64,000 nt of DNA from UBA1426 sp052034085 (GTDB lineage: Bacteria > Bacillota > Clostridia > Peptostreptococcales > Anaerovoracaceae), in contig JBPOJA010000003.1 of the NCBI GenBank assembly GCA_052034085.1, forward strand, positions 1 to 64,000. Direction: 5' to 3'. The first letter of the stretch is position 1. Each line of letters begins with the position of its first letter. The notes below the pieces were generated by a model. The model saw only the letters and a program-made list of their open reading frames with translations, was not told the origin of the DNA and made no database searches. Shown piece after piece: positions 35,607 to 44,567 of the stretch. A program made the position numbers and the translations under genes.

Positions 35607-37261
35607 AGGCTAAAGGCGGATATCCGCTCCCTGACTTTTTCCTCGCCCAGTATCTGCTGTATTTCCCATATATCGGGTGAAGAGGACCGGCCCGTGAGAG
35701 CAAGCCGGATAACTGTGCTGACATGGCCCACATGGCCTTTGTATTGTTCAGGATTATTTTTAAAATCTTTTGGTTTAGCTGCATAACCCATTTCCGCCGC
35801 AAGCACACGAATCTTGTCAAACCAGGCAGTCCGGTCATCGGAATGGTTATAGGTTTTCAAATAGGCTTCCAGAATGGCCCTGCTGTCTTCAGCACTTACC
35901 TCCGCAGGAAGCCCGTCCTCTGTTATAAAATAATCATCAAAGAAATAGCGGATGTATTCAAAAATCTGCTGGCAGAAAATAAGGTCTTTGCGCGGTTTAT
36001 CCCCATGCCTGTCCATGGCCAGGATTTTCAGCATGGTGGCTTCATCGGCATTAAAAATCGGCAACAGTTCCGGTTTATGGTCCCGTGCCCAATCCAGCAG
36101 GAATTGAAATATTTCTTCATCCGACAGCAACGCCAAAGTTTCTTTTGACACGTCATTTAATTTGTCAAGGTCAAATAAAGTCCCGGAACTGCTCATTTTT
36201 TCCAAAGTAAAATTAAAATCATCCATGGGAGCCAGGGGGTTTTCCATGCGCCATTCCTCATAATTGGAATTTATTATGGTCATAAGGTATTCCCTGACCG
36301 CTCTGGGATGGTAACCCAGCATGCGGTAATAGTCCAGTGACAGCTCAGGATCCTTTCGCTTCGAAAGTTTTCTTCTGTTGCCGCCGTCTATTTTCATCAG
36401 TGATCCCGTGTGGCAATATACAGGGGGCTCCCAGCCCAGGGCAGAAAACAGAGCTATATGGATGGGAAGTGATGAAAGCCACTCCTCGCCCCTTACCACA
36501 TGGGTTGTTCTCATTAGGTGGTCATCCACCACATGGGCGAAATGGTAGGTAGGGATGCCGTTTTGCTTGAGCAAAACCACATCATGAAAATTTTCAGGCA
36601 TGGAAAGCAGGCCCCTGATGCCGTCATCTATCTCAATATTTCGTTGGGGATTTCCAAAAGATTTAAAGCGGATGACATAAGGAAGGCCTGCATTGATTTT
36701 ATTTTCGATATCTTCAGGGCTTAAATTCCGGCATGCAGCATACTCTCCGTAATAGCCCGGAGTGGCACCGGCTTTTTCCTGATTTTTTCGCAGAACAGCA
36801 ATTTCTTCCTCAGTGCAAAAACAGGGATAGGCCTTGCCTTCGGTTACCAGCTGTTTGACAAAGGATTTGTAAATAGCCTCACGTTGCCGTTGGAAGTAAG
36901 GGCCGTATTCACCGCAATGACCCTGCAGTGCGGCTCCTTCGTCAAACTCAATACCAAAATAACTGAGAGAGGAAATTATCATTTCAACGGCTCCCTCAAC
37001 TTCCCGCTTTTCATCTGTATCTTCAATGCGCAGGTAAAAAGTGCCGCCGCTTTTTCTGGCAAGTCTCTCATCTATGAAGGCTCCATAGAGGTTTCCCAGG
37101 TGTATGAATCCGGTGGGACTTGGTCCAAGTCTTGTTACCATGGCCCCATGCGGCAGATTTCTGGGTGGATACTTTTCCTCATAGAATGACGGTGTTTCAC
37201 TGATCTCAGGAAAAAGTATCCCGGCCAGTTTGTGTCCATTTAAATTTTTTGCGCTCTCCAT
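35603..37261 (-). CDS. gltX: Glutamyl-tRNA synthetase, long divergent form
   Basis: A 552-residue class I aminoacyl-tRNA synthetase. The HIGH motif is HLGN in GPSPTGFIHLGNLYG and KMSKS is KLSKR in RRKLSKRKDP. It is longer than the usual 470-490 residues, with roughly 50 extra residues before the Rossmann core and a long anticodon-binding part. CFC at the zinc-binding position keeps two cysteines. Start is ATG 37261, 7-8 nt after AAAGGAG; a later upstream ATG at 37300 would absorb that site. Whether it is fully Glu-specific or misacylates tRNA-Gln cannot be told. Confidence 0.9.
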   Translation of the reverse strand: MESAKNLNGHKLAGILFPEISETPSFYEEKYPPRNLPHGAMVTRLGPSPTGFIHLGNLYGAFIDERLARKSGGTFYLRIEDTDEKREVEGAVEMIISSLSYFGIEFDEGAALQGHCGEYGPYFQRQREAIYKSFVKQLVTEGKAYPCFCTEEEIAVLRKNQEKAGATPGYYGEYAACRNLSPEDIENKINAGLPYVIRFKSFGNPQRNIEIDDGIRGLLSMPENFHDVVLLKQNGIPTYHFAHVVDDHLMRTTHVVRGEEWLSSLPIHIALFSALGWEPPVYCHTGSLMKIDGGNRRKLSKRKDPELSLDYYRMLGYHPRAVREYLMTIINSNYEEWRMENPLAPMDDFNFTLEKMSSSGTLFDLDKLNDVSKETLALLSDEEIFQFLLDWARDHKPELLPIFNADEATMLKILAMDRHGDKPRKDLIFCQQIFEYIRYFFDDYFITEDGLPAEVSAEDSRAILEAYLKTYNHSDDRTAWFDKIRVLAAEMGYAAKPKDFKNNPEQYKGHVGHVSTVIRLALTGRSSSPDIWEIQQILGEEKVRERISAFSL

Positions 37262-37316
37262 TAAGAATTCTCCTTTTGTGCAACCAACCGTATATGACAT
37301 TGCCGTGCCAAAAATA

Positions 37317-37344
37317 ATTATATACCAATGGCTTGAAAGTACAA
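37317..37344 (-). promoter_or_regulatory. gltX promoter
   Basis: On the minus strand TTGTAC (37339-37344), 16 nt, TATAAT (37317-37322). The perfect -10 lies about 55 nt before the gltX ATG. The -35 falls in the region just ahead of the divergent tilS. Confidence 0.65.
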
Positions 37345-37363
37345 GCTATGATACAATAACCAC

Positions 37364-38812
37364 ATGATTGAACAGGTCTTAGCAAAAGTGAAAACAACCA
37401 TAGCGGACCACAAACTCATCCAAAAAGGGGACAGGGTTATTGTGGGTTTTTCAGGTGGCCCCGATTCTGTGTGTTTGCTTCATGTTCTTGTAAACCTGCG
37501 CGAAGAAATGAACCTGGAGCTTCATGCAGTCCACATGAACCACAACATCAGACCCGGCGAAGCCGATGAAGACCAAAGGTATTCTGAATCATTCTGCGAA
37601 AAATATGGAGTGACTTTTCATGCCTTTACATGCTACGCTGAAGCGGAAGCCAGCGACAAGGGCATTACAACCGAAGAAGCGGGAAGAGAAGCCAGATATA
37701 AGGCTTATGAGGCCACAAGACAGGCTCTGGGAGGCACAGGCAAAGTTGCACTCGCCCACAACAAAAATGACCAGGCAGAAACCATACTCATGAGATTGCT
37801 CAGGGGGACCGGGCCGGACGGTCTTGCTGCCATGGAATATAAGAGGGGGGACGGTATAGTCCGGCCCTTGCTGGATGTAAGCCGCAGTGAAATTGAAGAT
37901 TATTGCCGTGTACTCGGGTTAAGCCCGAGAATTGACTCAACTAATCTCAAACCCATATATCAGAGAAATAAAATCCGGCTGGAATTGATTCCATTCTTGG
38001 AGGAAAACTATAATCCCAATGTTTTAGATGCCTTGGTGCGTCTGGGTTCTGTTGCAAAGGAAGACCGGGATTATTTCCGTGCAGTTATAACGGACCTGAT
38101 GCAGGACATTGTCGAAATATCGGACAAGCAGGAAGCTTTTATTAACAGGAGTGCTTATATGGATCTGAGTCCTGTGGTTTCTAAAAGACTGATCAATCAG
38201 ACTTTGAAAGATATAGGCATGGACAGGGATATTACTGCTTATCATCTGACAGAGGCAGACAATATGATACGAACAGGCCAGGCAGGGAACCAAATGGATT
38301 TTCCCCTGAATTTCAAAATGACCTTGACTTACAATCAAGTGAAACTGGAAAGGGGATCCGGCCCCAAAAATGAAAGTACAAGCTTTGTCCACCCCCTGGA
38401 AGTTGAAAGATGTACAGCGATTCCGGAAATAGGCGCCACAATCGAAAGCAAATTAGTTGAAGTTTCGACGGAAAAACGAGAGGAATTCCTCCTTTGTGCT
38501 AAAGAGCACATGAAAAACAGCGGGAATTCAGTGACCTATCTGGATTATTCCAAAATAACAAATCCGGCTACGCTAATAATCAGAACAAGGCAGGCAGGAG
38601 ATTATTTCAGACCCCCGGGTATGAAAGGACGCAAGAAGATACAAGATTATCTGGTGGACAGGAAAATTCCCAGGGATAAAAGAGGGGAAATCCCTATGCT
38701 TTGCGTGGGGAATGAAGTTCTCTGGATACCGGGATTTGGTTCAAGCGAAAACTTCAAAATTGATGAGGAAAGTTCTCGGGTTCTTTGCCTTGAAATCATC
38801 TTTTCTCTGTGA
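37364..38812 (+). CDS. tilS: tRNA(Ile)-lysidine synthetase
   Basis: A 482-residue enzyme that converts C34 of the AUA-reading tRNA-Ile to lysidine. The P-loop is VGFSGGPDSVCLLH, followed by HMNHNIR, and the C-terminal domain ends RTRQAGDYFRPPGMKGRKKIQDYL, a TilS hallmark. The ATG at 37364 fits the family N-terminus but has no ribosome-binding site, and a TACAAT sits only 6 nt upstream. Unlike in many Firmicutes, no hpt gene lies between tilS and ftsH. Confidence 0.94.
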   Translation: MIEQVLAKVKTTIADHKLIQKGDRVIVGFSGGPDSVCLLHVLVNLREEMNLELHAVHMNHNIRPGEADEDQRYSESFCEKYGVTFHAFTCYAEAEASDKGITTEEAGREARYKAYEATRQALGGTGKVALAHNKNDQAETILMRLLRGTGPDGLAAMEYKRGDGIVRPLLDVSRSEIEDYCRVLGLSPRIDSTNLKPIYQRNKIRLELIPFLEENYNPNVLDALVRLGSVAKEDRDYFRAVITDLMQDIVEISDKQEAFINRSAYMDLSPVVSKRLINQTLKDIGMDRDITAYHLTEADNMIRTGQAGNQMDFPLNFKMTLTYNQVKLERGSGPKNESTSFVHPLEVERCTAIPEIGATIESKLVEVSTEKREEFLLCAKEHMKNSGNSVTYLDYSKITNPATLIIRTRQAGDYFRPPGMKGRKKIQDYLVDRKIPRDKRGEIPMLCVGNEVLWIPGFGSSENFKIDEESSRVLCLEIIFSL

Positions 38813-38818
38813 TAAAAT
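38790..38818 (+). promoter_or_regulatory. ftsH promoter within the tilS 3' end
   Basis: TTGAAA (38790-38795), a 17-nt spacer and TAAAAT (38813-38818). The -35 and spacer lie within the last codons of tilS and the start site is expected near 38825. Confidence 0.65.
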
Positions 38819-38857
38819 AATCCGGATATTTGAGAATACTGAGGGAGGATTTTTTTA

Positions 38858-40852
38858 TTGAACAGATTCGCCAAAAACATCGGCGTTTATATAATAATCT
38901 TGGTTCTTGTTATGGGGGTAACATATCTTTATCAGGGAAATCAAGGAACACCGGTAAAAGAAGTCGAATTTTCGGAATTTGTCAGTAACATTCAAAAGGG
39001 TCAGATCAAGACTCTTACAATAGTAGATTACAAGCTGACAGGAACCACAGGCACAGGGGATAAGATAAGCACCTATGCACCCAGCGCTGTGGAGTTGATG
39101 TTGTTAAGCGAAAGACATATTTTCCCGCAGATAGAAACGGGCAACCTTGTGCTTACAAGCCAGAAGCCCTCCAGTGCGTCATGGATACTGTCGCTGCTGC
39201 CGACCTTGTTTATGGTGCTGATATTTATAGTGTTTTTCTTTGTAATCATGCAACAGGGCCAGGGAGGCGGCAAGGGAGTCATGGCCTTTGGAAAAAGCCG
39301 GGCCAGGCTCCATAAGGAGGACGATCAGAAAAAAGTAACCTTTAAGGATGTTGCCGGGCTCGATGAGGAAAAAGAAGAGCTGGAAGAAATCGTTGACTTT
39401 CTGAAATTCCCCAAAAAGTACAGGAATCTCGGTGCCAGGATACCCAAGGGAATATTGCTGGTAGGCCCTCCGGGAACCGGAAAAACCTATATTTCGAAAG
39501 CTACAGCAGGAGAGGCCGGTGTGCCTTTCTTCACCATCAGCGGGTCTGATTTTGTTGAGATGTTTGTCGGTGTGGGCGCCTCCAGGGTCAGAGACCTCTT
39601 TGACCAGGCAAAGAAGAACTCTCCCTGCATTGTTTTTATAGATGAAATTGATGCCGTAGGCAGAAAAAGAGGAGCCGGCTTAGGTGGCGGTCACGATGAA
39701 AGGGAACAAACTTTAAATCAGCTTCTGGTTGAGATGGATGGTTTCGGTGATAACAGCGGAATCATTATTTTAGCGGCAACTAACAGACCCGACATTCTGG
39801 ATCCGGCGCTGCTCAGACCGGGCAGATTTGACAGGCAGATAGTTATCGGTGTTCCTGACATCAAAGGCAGAGAAGCGATTTTCAAAATTCACTCAAAAAA
39901 CAAACCCCTGCACGAAAACGTCAATCCAAAAGTTCTGGCAAGAAGAACCCCCGGCTTTACTCCGGCAGATATTGAGAACATGCTGAACGAAGCCGCCCTG
40001 CTGACTGCCAGGAGAAACGGAAAAGTAATCAGGATGGATGAAGTTGAAGAGGCCATCACCAAAGTTATTGCCGGCCCGGAGAAAAAGAGCAGGGTAATAA
40101 GTGCCGAAGAAAAGAAACTTACGGCATATCATGAAGCCGGCCATGCACTGGTAGCCAGGCTTCTACCCAACAGCGATCCGGTTCATCAGATTACGATAAT
40201 TCCAAGAGGGCTGGCCGGCGGCTTTACCATGATACTGCCCAAGGAGGATAAGTACTTCCAGACCAAAACCGAAATGGAAGAAAGAATCATCCATCTTCTG
40301 GGCGGAAGAGTTGCGGAAAAGCTTACCTTGCATGATATCAGCACGGGAGCCAGCAATGATATAGAGAGAGCTACCGAGATTGCCAAGGCTATGGTAACTA
40401 AATACGGTATGAGTGAGCGCCTGGGAACCGTAAATTACAGTTCATCAGACGAAGTATTTCTGGGGAAAGACTTCTCGACAAGAAAGAACTACTCCGAAGA
40501 AATGGCAAAGGCTATAGACGAAGAGGTCAGAAGGATAATTGAAGATGCCTTTGACAGGGCTGAACAACTGCTTTCAGACAACATCGAAAAACTGCATCTC
40601 ATAGCCCGGGTATTGCTGGAAGTGGAAACTCTTGATGCAAAGCAGTTTGAGGCTTTGTTCAGAGGTGAAAAAACAGCGGAAGAGATAATCGCTGAAATAG
40701 AAAAGGAAGCTAAAAATATCGAAGATGATAATGCTAAAGAAGCTGCAGAACATCTGGCTGAACTAACGGCTGAGGAAGAGTATGAAAATGCAGGCTCAGA
40801 AGAGGTGTATGAGGACGAAACAGTTGCCGCAGAAGAGCCTGATAATCCTTGA
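38858..40852 (+). CDS. ftsH: ATP-dependent zinc metalloprotease FtsH
   Basis: A 664-residue membrane AAA+ protease. Two N-terminal membrane helices flank an outer loop; the AAA domain has Walker A GPPGTGKTY, Walker B FIDEIDAVG and SRH ATNRPDILDPALLRPGRFD, and the zinc site is HEAGH. It degrades membrane and regulatory proteins. Start is TTG 38858, 9 nt after GGGAGG. The C-terminal tail of about 50 residues is strongly acidic (Glu/Asp/Ala), longer than is common. A consensus-like promoter lies in the tilS end. Confidence 0.97.
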   Translation: MNRFAKNIGVYIIILVLVMGVTYLYQGNQGTPVKEVEFSEFVSNIQKGQIKTLTIVDYKLTGTTGTGDKISTYAPSAVELMLLSERHIFPQIETGNLVLTSQKPSSASWILSLLPTLFMVLIFIVFFFVIMQQGQGGGKGVMAFGKSRARLHKEDDQKKVTFKDVAGLDEEKEELEEIVDFLKFPKKYRNLGARIPKGILLVGPPGTGKTYISKATAGEAGVPFFTISGSDFVEMFVGVGASRVRDLFDQAKKNSPCIVFIDEIDAVGRKRGAGLGGGHDEREQTLNQLLVEMDGFGDNSGIIILAATNRPDILDPALLRPGRFDRQIVIGVPDIKGREAIFKIHSKNKPLHENVNPKVLARRTPGFTPADIENMLNEAALLTARRNGKVIRMDEVEEAITKVIAGPEKKSRVISAEEKKLTAYHEAGHALVARLLPNSDPVHQITIIPRGLAGGFTMILPKEDKYFQTKTEMEERIIHLLGGRVAEKLTLHDISTGASNDIERATEIAKAMVTKYGMSERLGTVNYSSSDEVFLGKDFSTRKNYSEEMAKAIDEEVRRIIEDAFDRAEQLLSDNIEKLHLIARVLLEVETLDAKQFEALFRGEKTAEEIIAEIEKEAKNIEDDNAKEAAEHLAELTAEEEYENAGSEEVYEDETVAAEEPDNP

Positions 40853-40888
40853 TATTTTATAATTATTGTTATATATATACATATGTAT
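40849..40888 (+). promoter_or_regulatory. mmd operon promoter with palindromic operator-like site
   Basis: TTGATA (40849-40854, overlapping the ftsH stop), 17 nt, TATATA (40872-40877). Directly after the -10 is a perfect 12-bp palindrome ATACATATGTAT (40877-40888), placed where a repressor would block the start site. No transcription factor for it is visible nearby. Confidence 0.5.
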
Positions 40889-40911
40889 GAATCAAAATAG
40901 GAGGAGTATCT

Positions 40912-42453
40912 ATGAACAAGATTGAAGATCTGCGCAAGAAAAAAGAAGCCTTAGAACTTGGCGGAGGGCAAAAGCGCATTGACGATCAGCATGCCAAAGG
41001 CAAACTGACGGCCAGAGAAAGAATTGCCCTGCTTTTTGATGAAGGCAGTTTCGTTGAAATGGACACTTTTGTTCACCACAACAACAACAATTTCAACATG
41101 AGCCAGGTCAAGGCCCCCGGAGACGGTGTGGTAACTGGCTATGGAACGGTTGACGGAAGACTGGTATATGCCTTTGCCCAGGATTTTACAGTGCTGGGAG
41201 GTTCTCTGGGACTGGCCCACGCCAAAAAGATCGTAAAAATCCAAAAGATGGCCCTGAAGATGGGGGCACCTATTGTGGGTTTAAACGATTCAGGCGGGGC
41301 AAGAATCCAGGAAGGAGTAGAATCCCTTTCAGGCTTTGGAAGGATTTTCTACAACAACACAATTTCATCCGGTGTAATCCCTCAAATTTCCGTAATAATG
41401 GGACCCTGTGCCGGCGGAGCCGTTTATTCACCCGCCATTATGGACTTTGTTTTTATGGTGGATAAAACCAGCCAGATGTTCATCACCGGCCCCCAGGTTA
41501 TTAAAACAGTAACAGGCGAAGATATTTCTCCCGAAGCATTGGGCGGAGCCATGGCTCACAACTCCAAGAGCGGTGTGGCCCACTTCATAGGCAAGGACGA
41601 TGCTGACACCCTGAGAATGGTCAGGGAACTCCTGAGTTATCTGCCCTCCAATAACCTGGAAACAGCGCCTGTTTATGCCAGCACCGATGATCCTAACAAA
41701 CTTCTGCCTGAGCTTAATGACATTGTTCCGGAGAACCCCAACAAGGCCTATGATATGTATGAGATTATCAAGAGCCTGGCGGATAACAATGTAATATATG
41801 ACGTTATGGCTCATTACGCAAAAAATATCATTACCTGCTTCATCCGTCTGGATGGCCAGACAGTGGGCGTTATAGCAAGCCAGCCCAAAGTATTGGCAGG
41901 TTGTCTGGATATTGATACTTCCGATAAAGCTGCAAGATTTATCAGAAACTGTGATGCATTCAATATCCCCCTGCTGACCCTTGTGGACGTTCCGGGCTTC
42001 CTGCCGGGAACAAGCCAGGAGCACGGCGGCATCATTCGTCATGGAGCCAAGCTGCTCTATGCCTACAGTGAGGCAACAGTTCCCAAGGTTACCCTGATAG
42101 TCCGTAAAGCTTACGGCGGTGCCTATATCGGCATGTGTAACAGGGATCTGGGTGCAGATGTATTGCTTGCCTGGCCCAGTGCGGAAATCGCAGTAATGGG
42201 TGCAGAAGGAGCAGCCAATATCGTATTTAGAAATGAAATCAGTGAAGCGGATGACCCGGCTGCAAAAAGACAGGAAAAGATAGCAGAATACGAAGAACAA
42301 TTCAATAATCCATATAGAGCAGCCGAGATGGGATATGTTGACGATGTTATTGAACCGGCTACGTCCAGGCAGAGGATTATCAGCGCATTTGATATGCTGA
42401 TTTCCAAGAGAGAATCCCTGCCTGCCAAGAAGCACGGCAACATCCCCTTATAG
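40912..42453 (+). CDS. mmdA: Methylmalonyl-CoA decarboxylase, carboxyltransferase subunit
   Basis: A 513-residue carboxyltransferase of the PCCB/MmdA family. It moves CO2 from (methyl)malonyl-CoA to the biotin of the carrier subunit. Seen: GLNDSGGARIQEGVESL, GPCAGGAVYSPA, DVPGFLPGTSQEHGGIIRHG and KAYGGAYIGM. The length fits MmdA rather than the longer glutaconyl-CoA decarboxylase alpha. AGGAGGAG precedes the ATG. It is first of four genes for the Na+-pumping decarboxylase; no biotin carboxylase is present, consistent with a decarboxylase rather than a carboxylase. Confidence 0.93.
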   Translation: MNKIEDLRKKKEALELGGGQKRIDDQHAKGKLTARERIALLFDEGSFVEMDTFVHHNNNNFNMSQVKAPGDGVVTGYGTVDGRLVYAFAQDFTVLGGSLGLAHAKKIVKIQKMALKMGAPIVGLNDSGGARIQEGVESLSGFGRIFYNNTISSGVIPQISVIMGPCAGGAVYSPAIMDFVFMVDKTSQMFITGPQVIKTVTGEDISPEALGGAMAHNSKSGVAHFIGKDDADTLRMVRELLSYLPSNNLETAPVYASTDDPNKLLPELNDIVPENPNKAYDMYEIIKSLADNNVIYDVMAHYAKNIITCFIRLDGQTVGVIASQPKVLAGCLDIDTSDKAARFIRNCDAFNIPLLTLVDVPGFLPGTSQEHGGIIRHGAKLLYAYSEATVPKVTLIVRKAYGGAYIGMCNRDLGADVLLAWPSAEIAVMGAEGAANIVFRNEISEADDPAAKRQEKIAEYEEQFNNPYRAAEMGYVDDVIEPATSRQRIISAFDMLISKRESLPAKKHGNIPL

Positions 42454-42464
42454 GAGGTGGGATA

Positions 42465-42914
42465 ATGCAAGAATTAGGATTAATGGAAAGATTTGCTGAT
42501 CCGGCTCTGTTCGAAGGATTGAGCTTTGGAGAAAAACTTTCGGGCAGCCTGATTACGACTCTTATGGGCATGGGAACCACATTTGTTATACTGGCCCTGC
42601 TCTGGTTTATTATTGCAATGACTTCCAAATTGATTATGAGCAGCGAGAAAAAGGCGGCAGCCAAAGAAGCAGCATCTGTAGCAGCTCCTGCTCCCGCTCC
42701 GGTTCAGGCAACCGCAGCAGTACAAGCCGCAGACACAGTGACTGCAGCCGGCGGAGACGAACTGGTAGCAGTCCTGATGGCAGCAATCGCAGCTTCAGAG
42801 GGAACTGAGTTTGTGAACAAACTGAGAATAAGCAAGATTTCCAGAATTGCAGGCAGCAGGCCGGCCTGGAATATAGCAGGCTCTAACGAATGCCTGGACA
42901 GCAGAAGAATATAA
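42465..42914 (+). CDS. mmdD: Decarboxylase small membrane subunit (OadG/MmdD-like)
   Basis: A 149-residue subunit with one N-terminal membrane helix (TTLMGMGTTFVILALLWFIIAM), an Ala/Pro-rich linker and a C-terminal part ending in RISKISRIAGSRPAWNIAGS. This is the delta/gamma layout of sodium-pumping decarboxylases, where the subunit holds the complex together at the membrane. AGGAGGTGG precedes the ATG, 11 nt after mmdA. Confidence 0.88.
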   Translation: MQELGLMERFADPALFEGLSFGEKLSGSLITTLMGMGTTFVILALLWFIIAMTSKLIMSSEKKAAAKEAASVAAPAPAPVQATAAVQAADTVTAAGGDELVAVLMAAIAASEGTEFVNKLRISKISRIAGSRPAWNIAGSNECLDSRRI

Positions 42915-42933
42915 AAGATAAGGAGATAATGAA

Positions 42934-43347
42934 ATGAAAAAATATAACATCGTTGTAAATGGCGTAGCATACGCAGTAGAAGTGGAAGAAGTCGGAGCCG
43001 GCTCTGCTCCGGCAGCAGCTCCCGCTCCGGCACCGGCAGCAGCCCCGGCACCTGCACCCGCACCAGCAGCAGCTCCTGCTCCTGCCCCTGCGCCCGCCCC
43101 CGCTCCTGCACCTGCGGCAGCACCTTCCGGTGGCGCAGTAGTACTGGATGCACCCATGCCGGGAACTATCCTGGATGTCAGAGTAAAAGAAGGAGATGCA
43201 GTTACAGAGGGACAGATCCTTATTATGTTAGAGGCTATGAAGATGGAAAATGAAATCATGGCTCCGCAGGCAGGTGTAGTTGATAAAATTGGAGTGGTCA
43301 AGGGAGCATCCGTTAACACCGGCGATTTCATGATCTCTCTGAAATAA
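42934..43347 (+). CDS. mmdC: Biotin carrier subunit (MmdC-like)
   Basis: A 137-residue carrier with a C-terminal biotinyl domain; the biotin-accepting Lys is in EAMKMEN. A roughly 40-residue swinging linker (about 27-66) is almost purely Ala and Pro, encoded by repeated GC-rich GCTCC/GCACC-type codons that stand out from the surrounding composition. The N-terminal strand KKYNIVVNGVAYAVEVEE starts the fold. It carries CO2 from MmdA to MmdB. Confidence 0.93.
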   Translation: MKKYNIVVNGVAYAVEVEEVGAGSAPAAAPAPAPAAAPAPAPAPAAAPAPAPAPAPAPAPAAAPSGGAVVLDAPMPGTILDVRVKEGDAVTEGQILIMLEAMKMENEIMAPQAGVVDKIGVVKGASVNTGDFMISLK

Positions 43348-43366
43348 GGGCAGAGGAGGATTTAAA

Positions 43367-44491
43367 ATGATATTAAAAACTCTTCATGAGTTCATATTGA
43401 CCACAGGTATTTTAAATATGGACTACAAGAGCGGCATAATGATCCTGGTTGCCTTGTTGTTCCTGTACCTGGCGATAAACAAGGGCTTTGAGCCGCTTCT
43501 GCTGGTTCCCATAGCCTTTGGCATGCTTCTCTCAAACCTGCCTCTTTCAGGAATGTTTGATGAGGGAGGCTTATTGTACTGGTTTTACCAGCTAAATAAA
43601 ATGGGAATTTTACCGCCCCTGATTTTCATGGGTGTGGGAGCAATGACTGACTTCGGCCCCCTGATTGCAAACCCAAAATCATTGATGATGGGAGCAGGGG
43701 CTCAGTTTGGTATTTTCACCAGTTTTCTGGGAGCTATTCTTCTTGCAGGATTTAATGCCCAGGAGGCCGGTTCCATAGGAATCATTGGTGGCGCCGATGG
43801 CCCCACAGCCATTTTCCTGACAACCAAGCTGGCACCACATCTTCTTGGAGCAATAGCGGTATCTGCATATTCCTATATGGCTCTGGTTCCGGTCATACAG
43901 CCACCTATAATGCGGGCCTTGACGACCAAAAAGGAAAGAACCATCAAGATGTCACAGCTAAGGCCTGTAAGCCAGAGGGAGAAAATCATATTCCCCATTA
44001 TGGTTACTGTAGTTGTCACTTTGATACTGCCTCCTGCAGCACCCCTGGTTGGCATGCTTATGCTGGGCAACCTGTTTAAAGAAACCGGAAAGACTCTGAG
44101 ATTGACTGATACCGTGGCAAATGGCCTTATAAATACCGTAACAATACTTCTGGGTACTTCTGTTGGCGCATCTGCATCAGGCCCCACTTTCCTGGTGCTT
44201 GATACCATTCAGATTTTAGCTTTGGGTGTTGCAGCATTCATGATAGGAACAGCCGGCGGTGTTCTTATAGCAAAACTTATGAACGTGCTTTCCGGAGGAA
44301 CCATTAATCCGTTAATGGGTTCTGCCGGCGTGTCTGCAGTACCTATGGCGGCCAGAGTATCCCAGAAAGTCGGACAGGAGGAGTTGCCCGGCAACTATCT
44401 GCTCATGCATGCAATGGGACCCAACGTGGCCGGTGTAATAGGTTCTGCTGTGGCGGCGGGTGTGCTGCTGTCCATGTTCAGCGGATATTAA
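43367..44491 (+). CDS. mmdB: Na+-translocating decarboxylase beta subunit
   Basis: A 374-residue integral membrane protein of the OadB/MmdB/GcdB family. It decarboxylates carboxybiotin and pumps Na+ outward. Many hydrophobic helices are visible, with the conserved IGIIGGADGPTAIFL, which holds the Na+-binding Asp, and the C-terminal NPLMGSAGVSAVPMAARV. AGAGGAGG precedes the ATG. It is the last gene of the operon; a strong hairpin terminator follows 23 nt beyond the stop. Confidence 0.96.
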   Translation: MILKTLHEFILTTGILNMDYKSGIMILVALLFLYLAINKGFEPLLLVPIAFGMLLSNLPLSGMFDEGGLLYWFYQLNKMGILPPLIFMGVGAMTDFGPLIANPKSLMMGAGAQFGIFTSFLGAILLAGFNAQEAGSIGIIGGADGPTAIFLTTKLAPHLLGAIAVSAYSYMALVPVIQPPIMRALTTKKERTIKMSQLRPVSQREKIIFPIMVTVVVTLILPPAAPLVGMLMLGNLFKETGKTLRLTDTVANGLINTVTILLGTSVGASASGPTFLVLDTIQILALGVAAFMIGTAGGVLIAKLMNVLSGGTINPLMGSAGVSAVPMAARVSQKVGQEELPGNYLLMHAMGPNVAGVIGSAVAAGVLLSMFSGY

Positions 44492-44514
44492 TCCTGTATT
44501 AAGCATAAAAAATT

Positions 44515-44557
44515 AAAGGCAGCCGTATCAGAAAGCTGATAGGTTGCCTTTATATTT
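44515..44557 (+). terminator. Intrinsic terminator of the mmd operon
   Basis: AAAGGCAGCC-(G bulge)-TATCAG pairs with CTGATA-GGTTGCCTTT across an AAAG loop, a helix of about 16 bp with one wobble pair and one bulge (44515-44551), followed by ATATTT. It separates mmdB from dusB. Confidence 0.85.
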
Positions 44558-44567
44558 AGGAGGATAA

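Noticed and set aside
37333..37357. TTGAAA and TACAAT as a tilS promoter
   Set aside because: The spacing is only 13 nt, too short for a normal sigma-A promoter.
41428..42435. 335-codon open frame on the minus strand
   Set aside because: It lies wholly antisense to mmdA, has no ribosome site or family motif, and is a by-product of mmdA codon use.
42795..43331. Gly/Ala-repeat open frame on the minus strand
   Set aside because: It is the mirror of the Ala-Pro linker of the biotin carrier, which is well supported on the plus strand.
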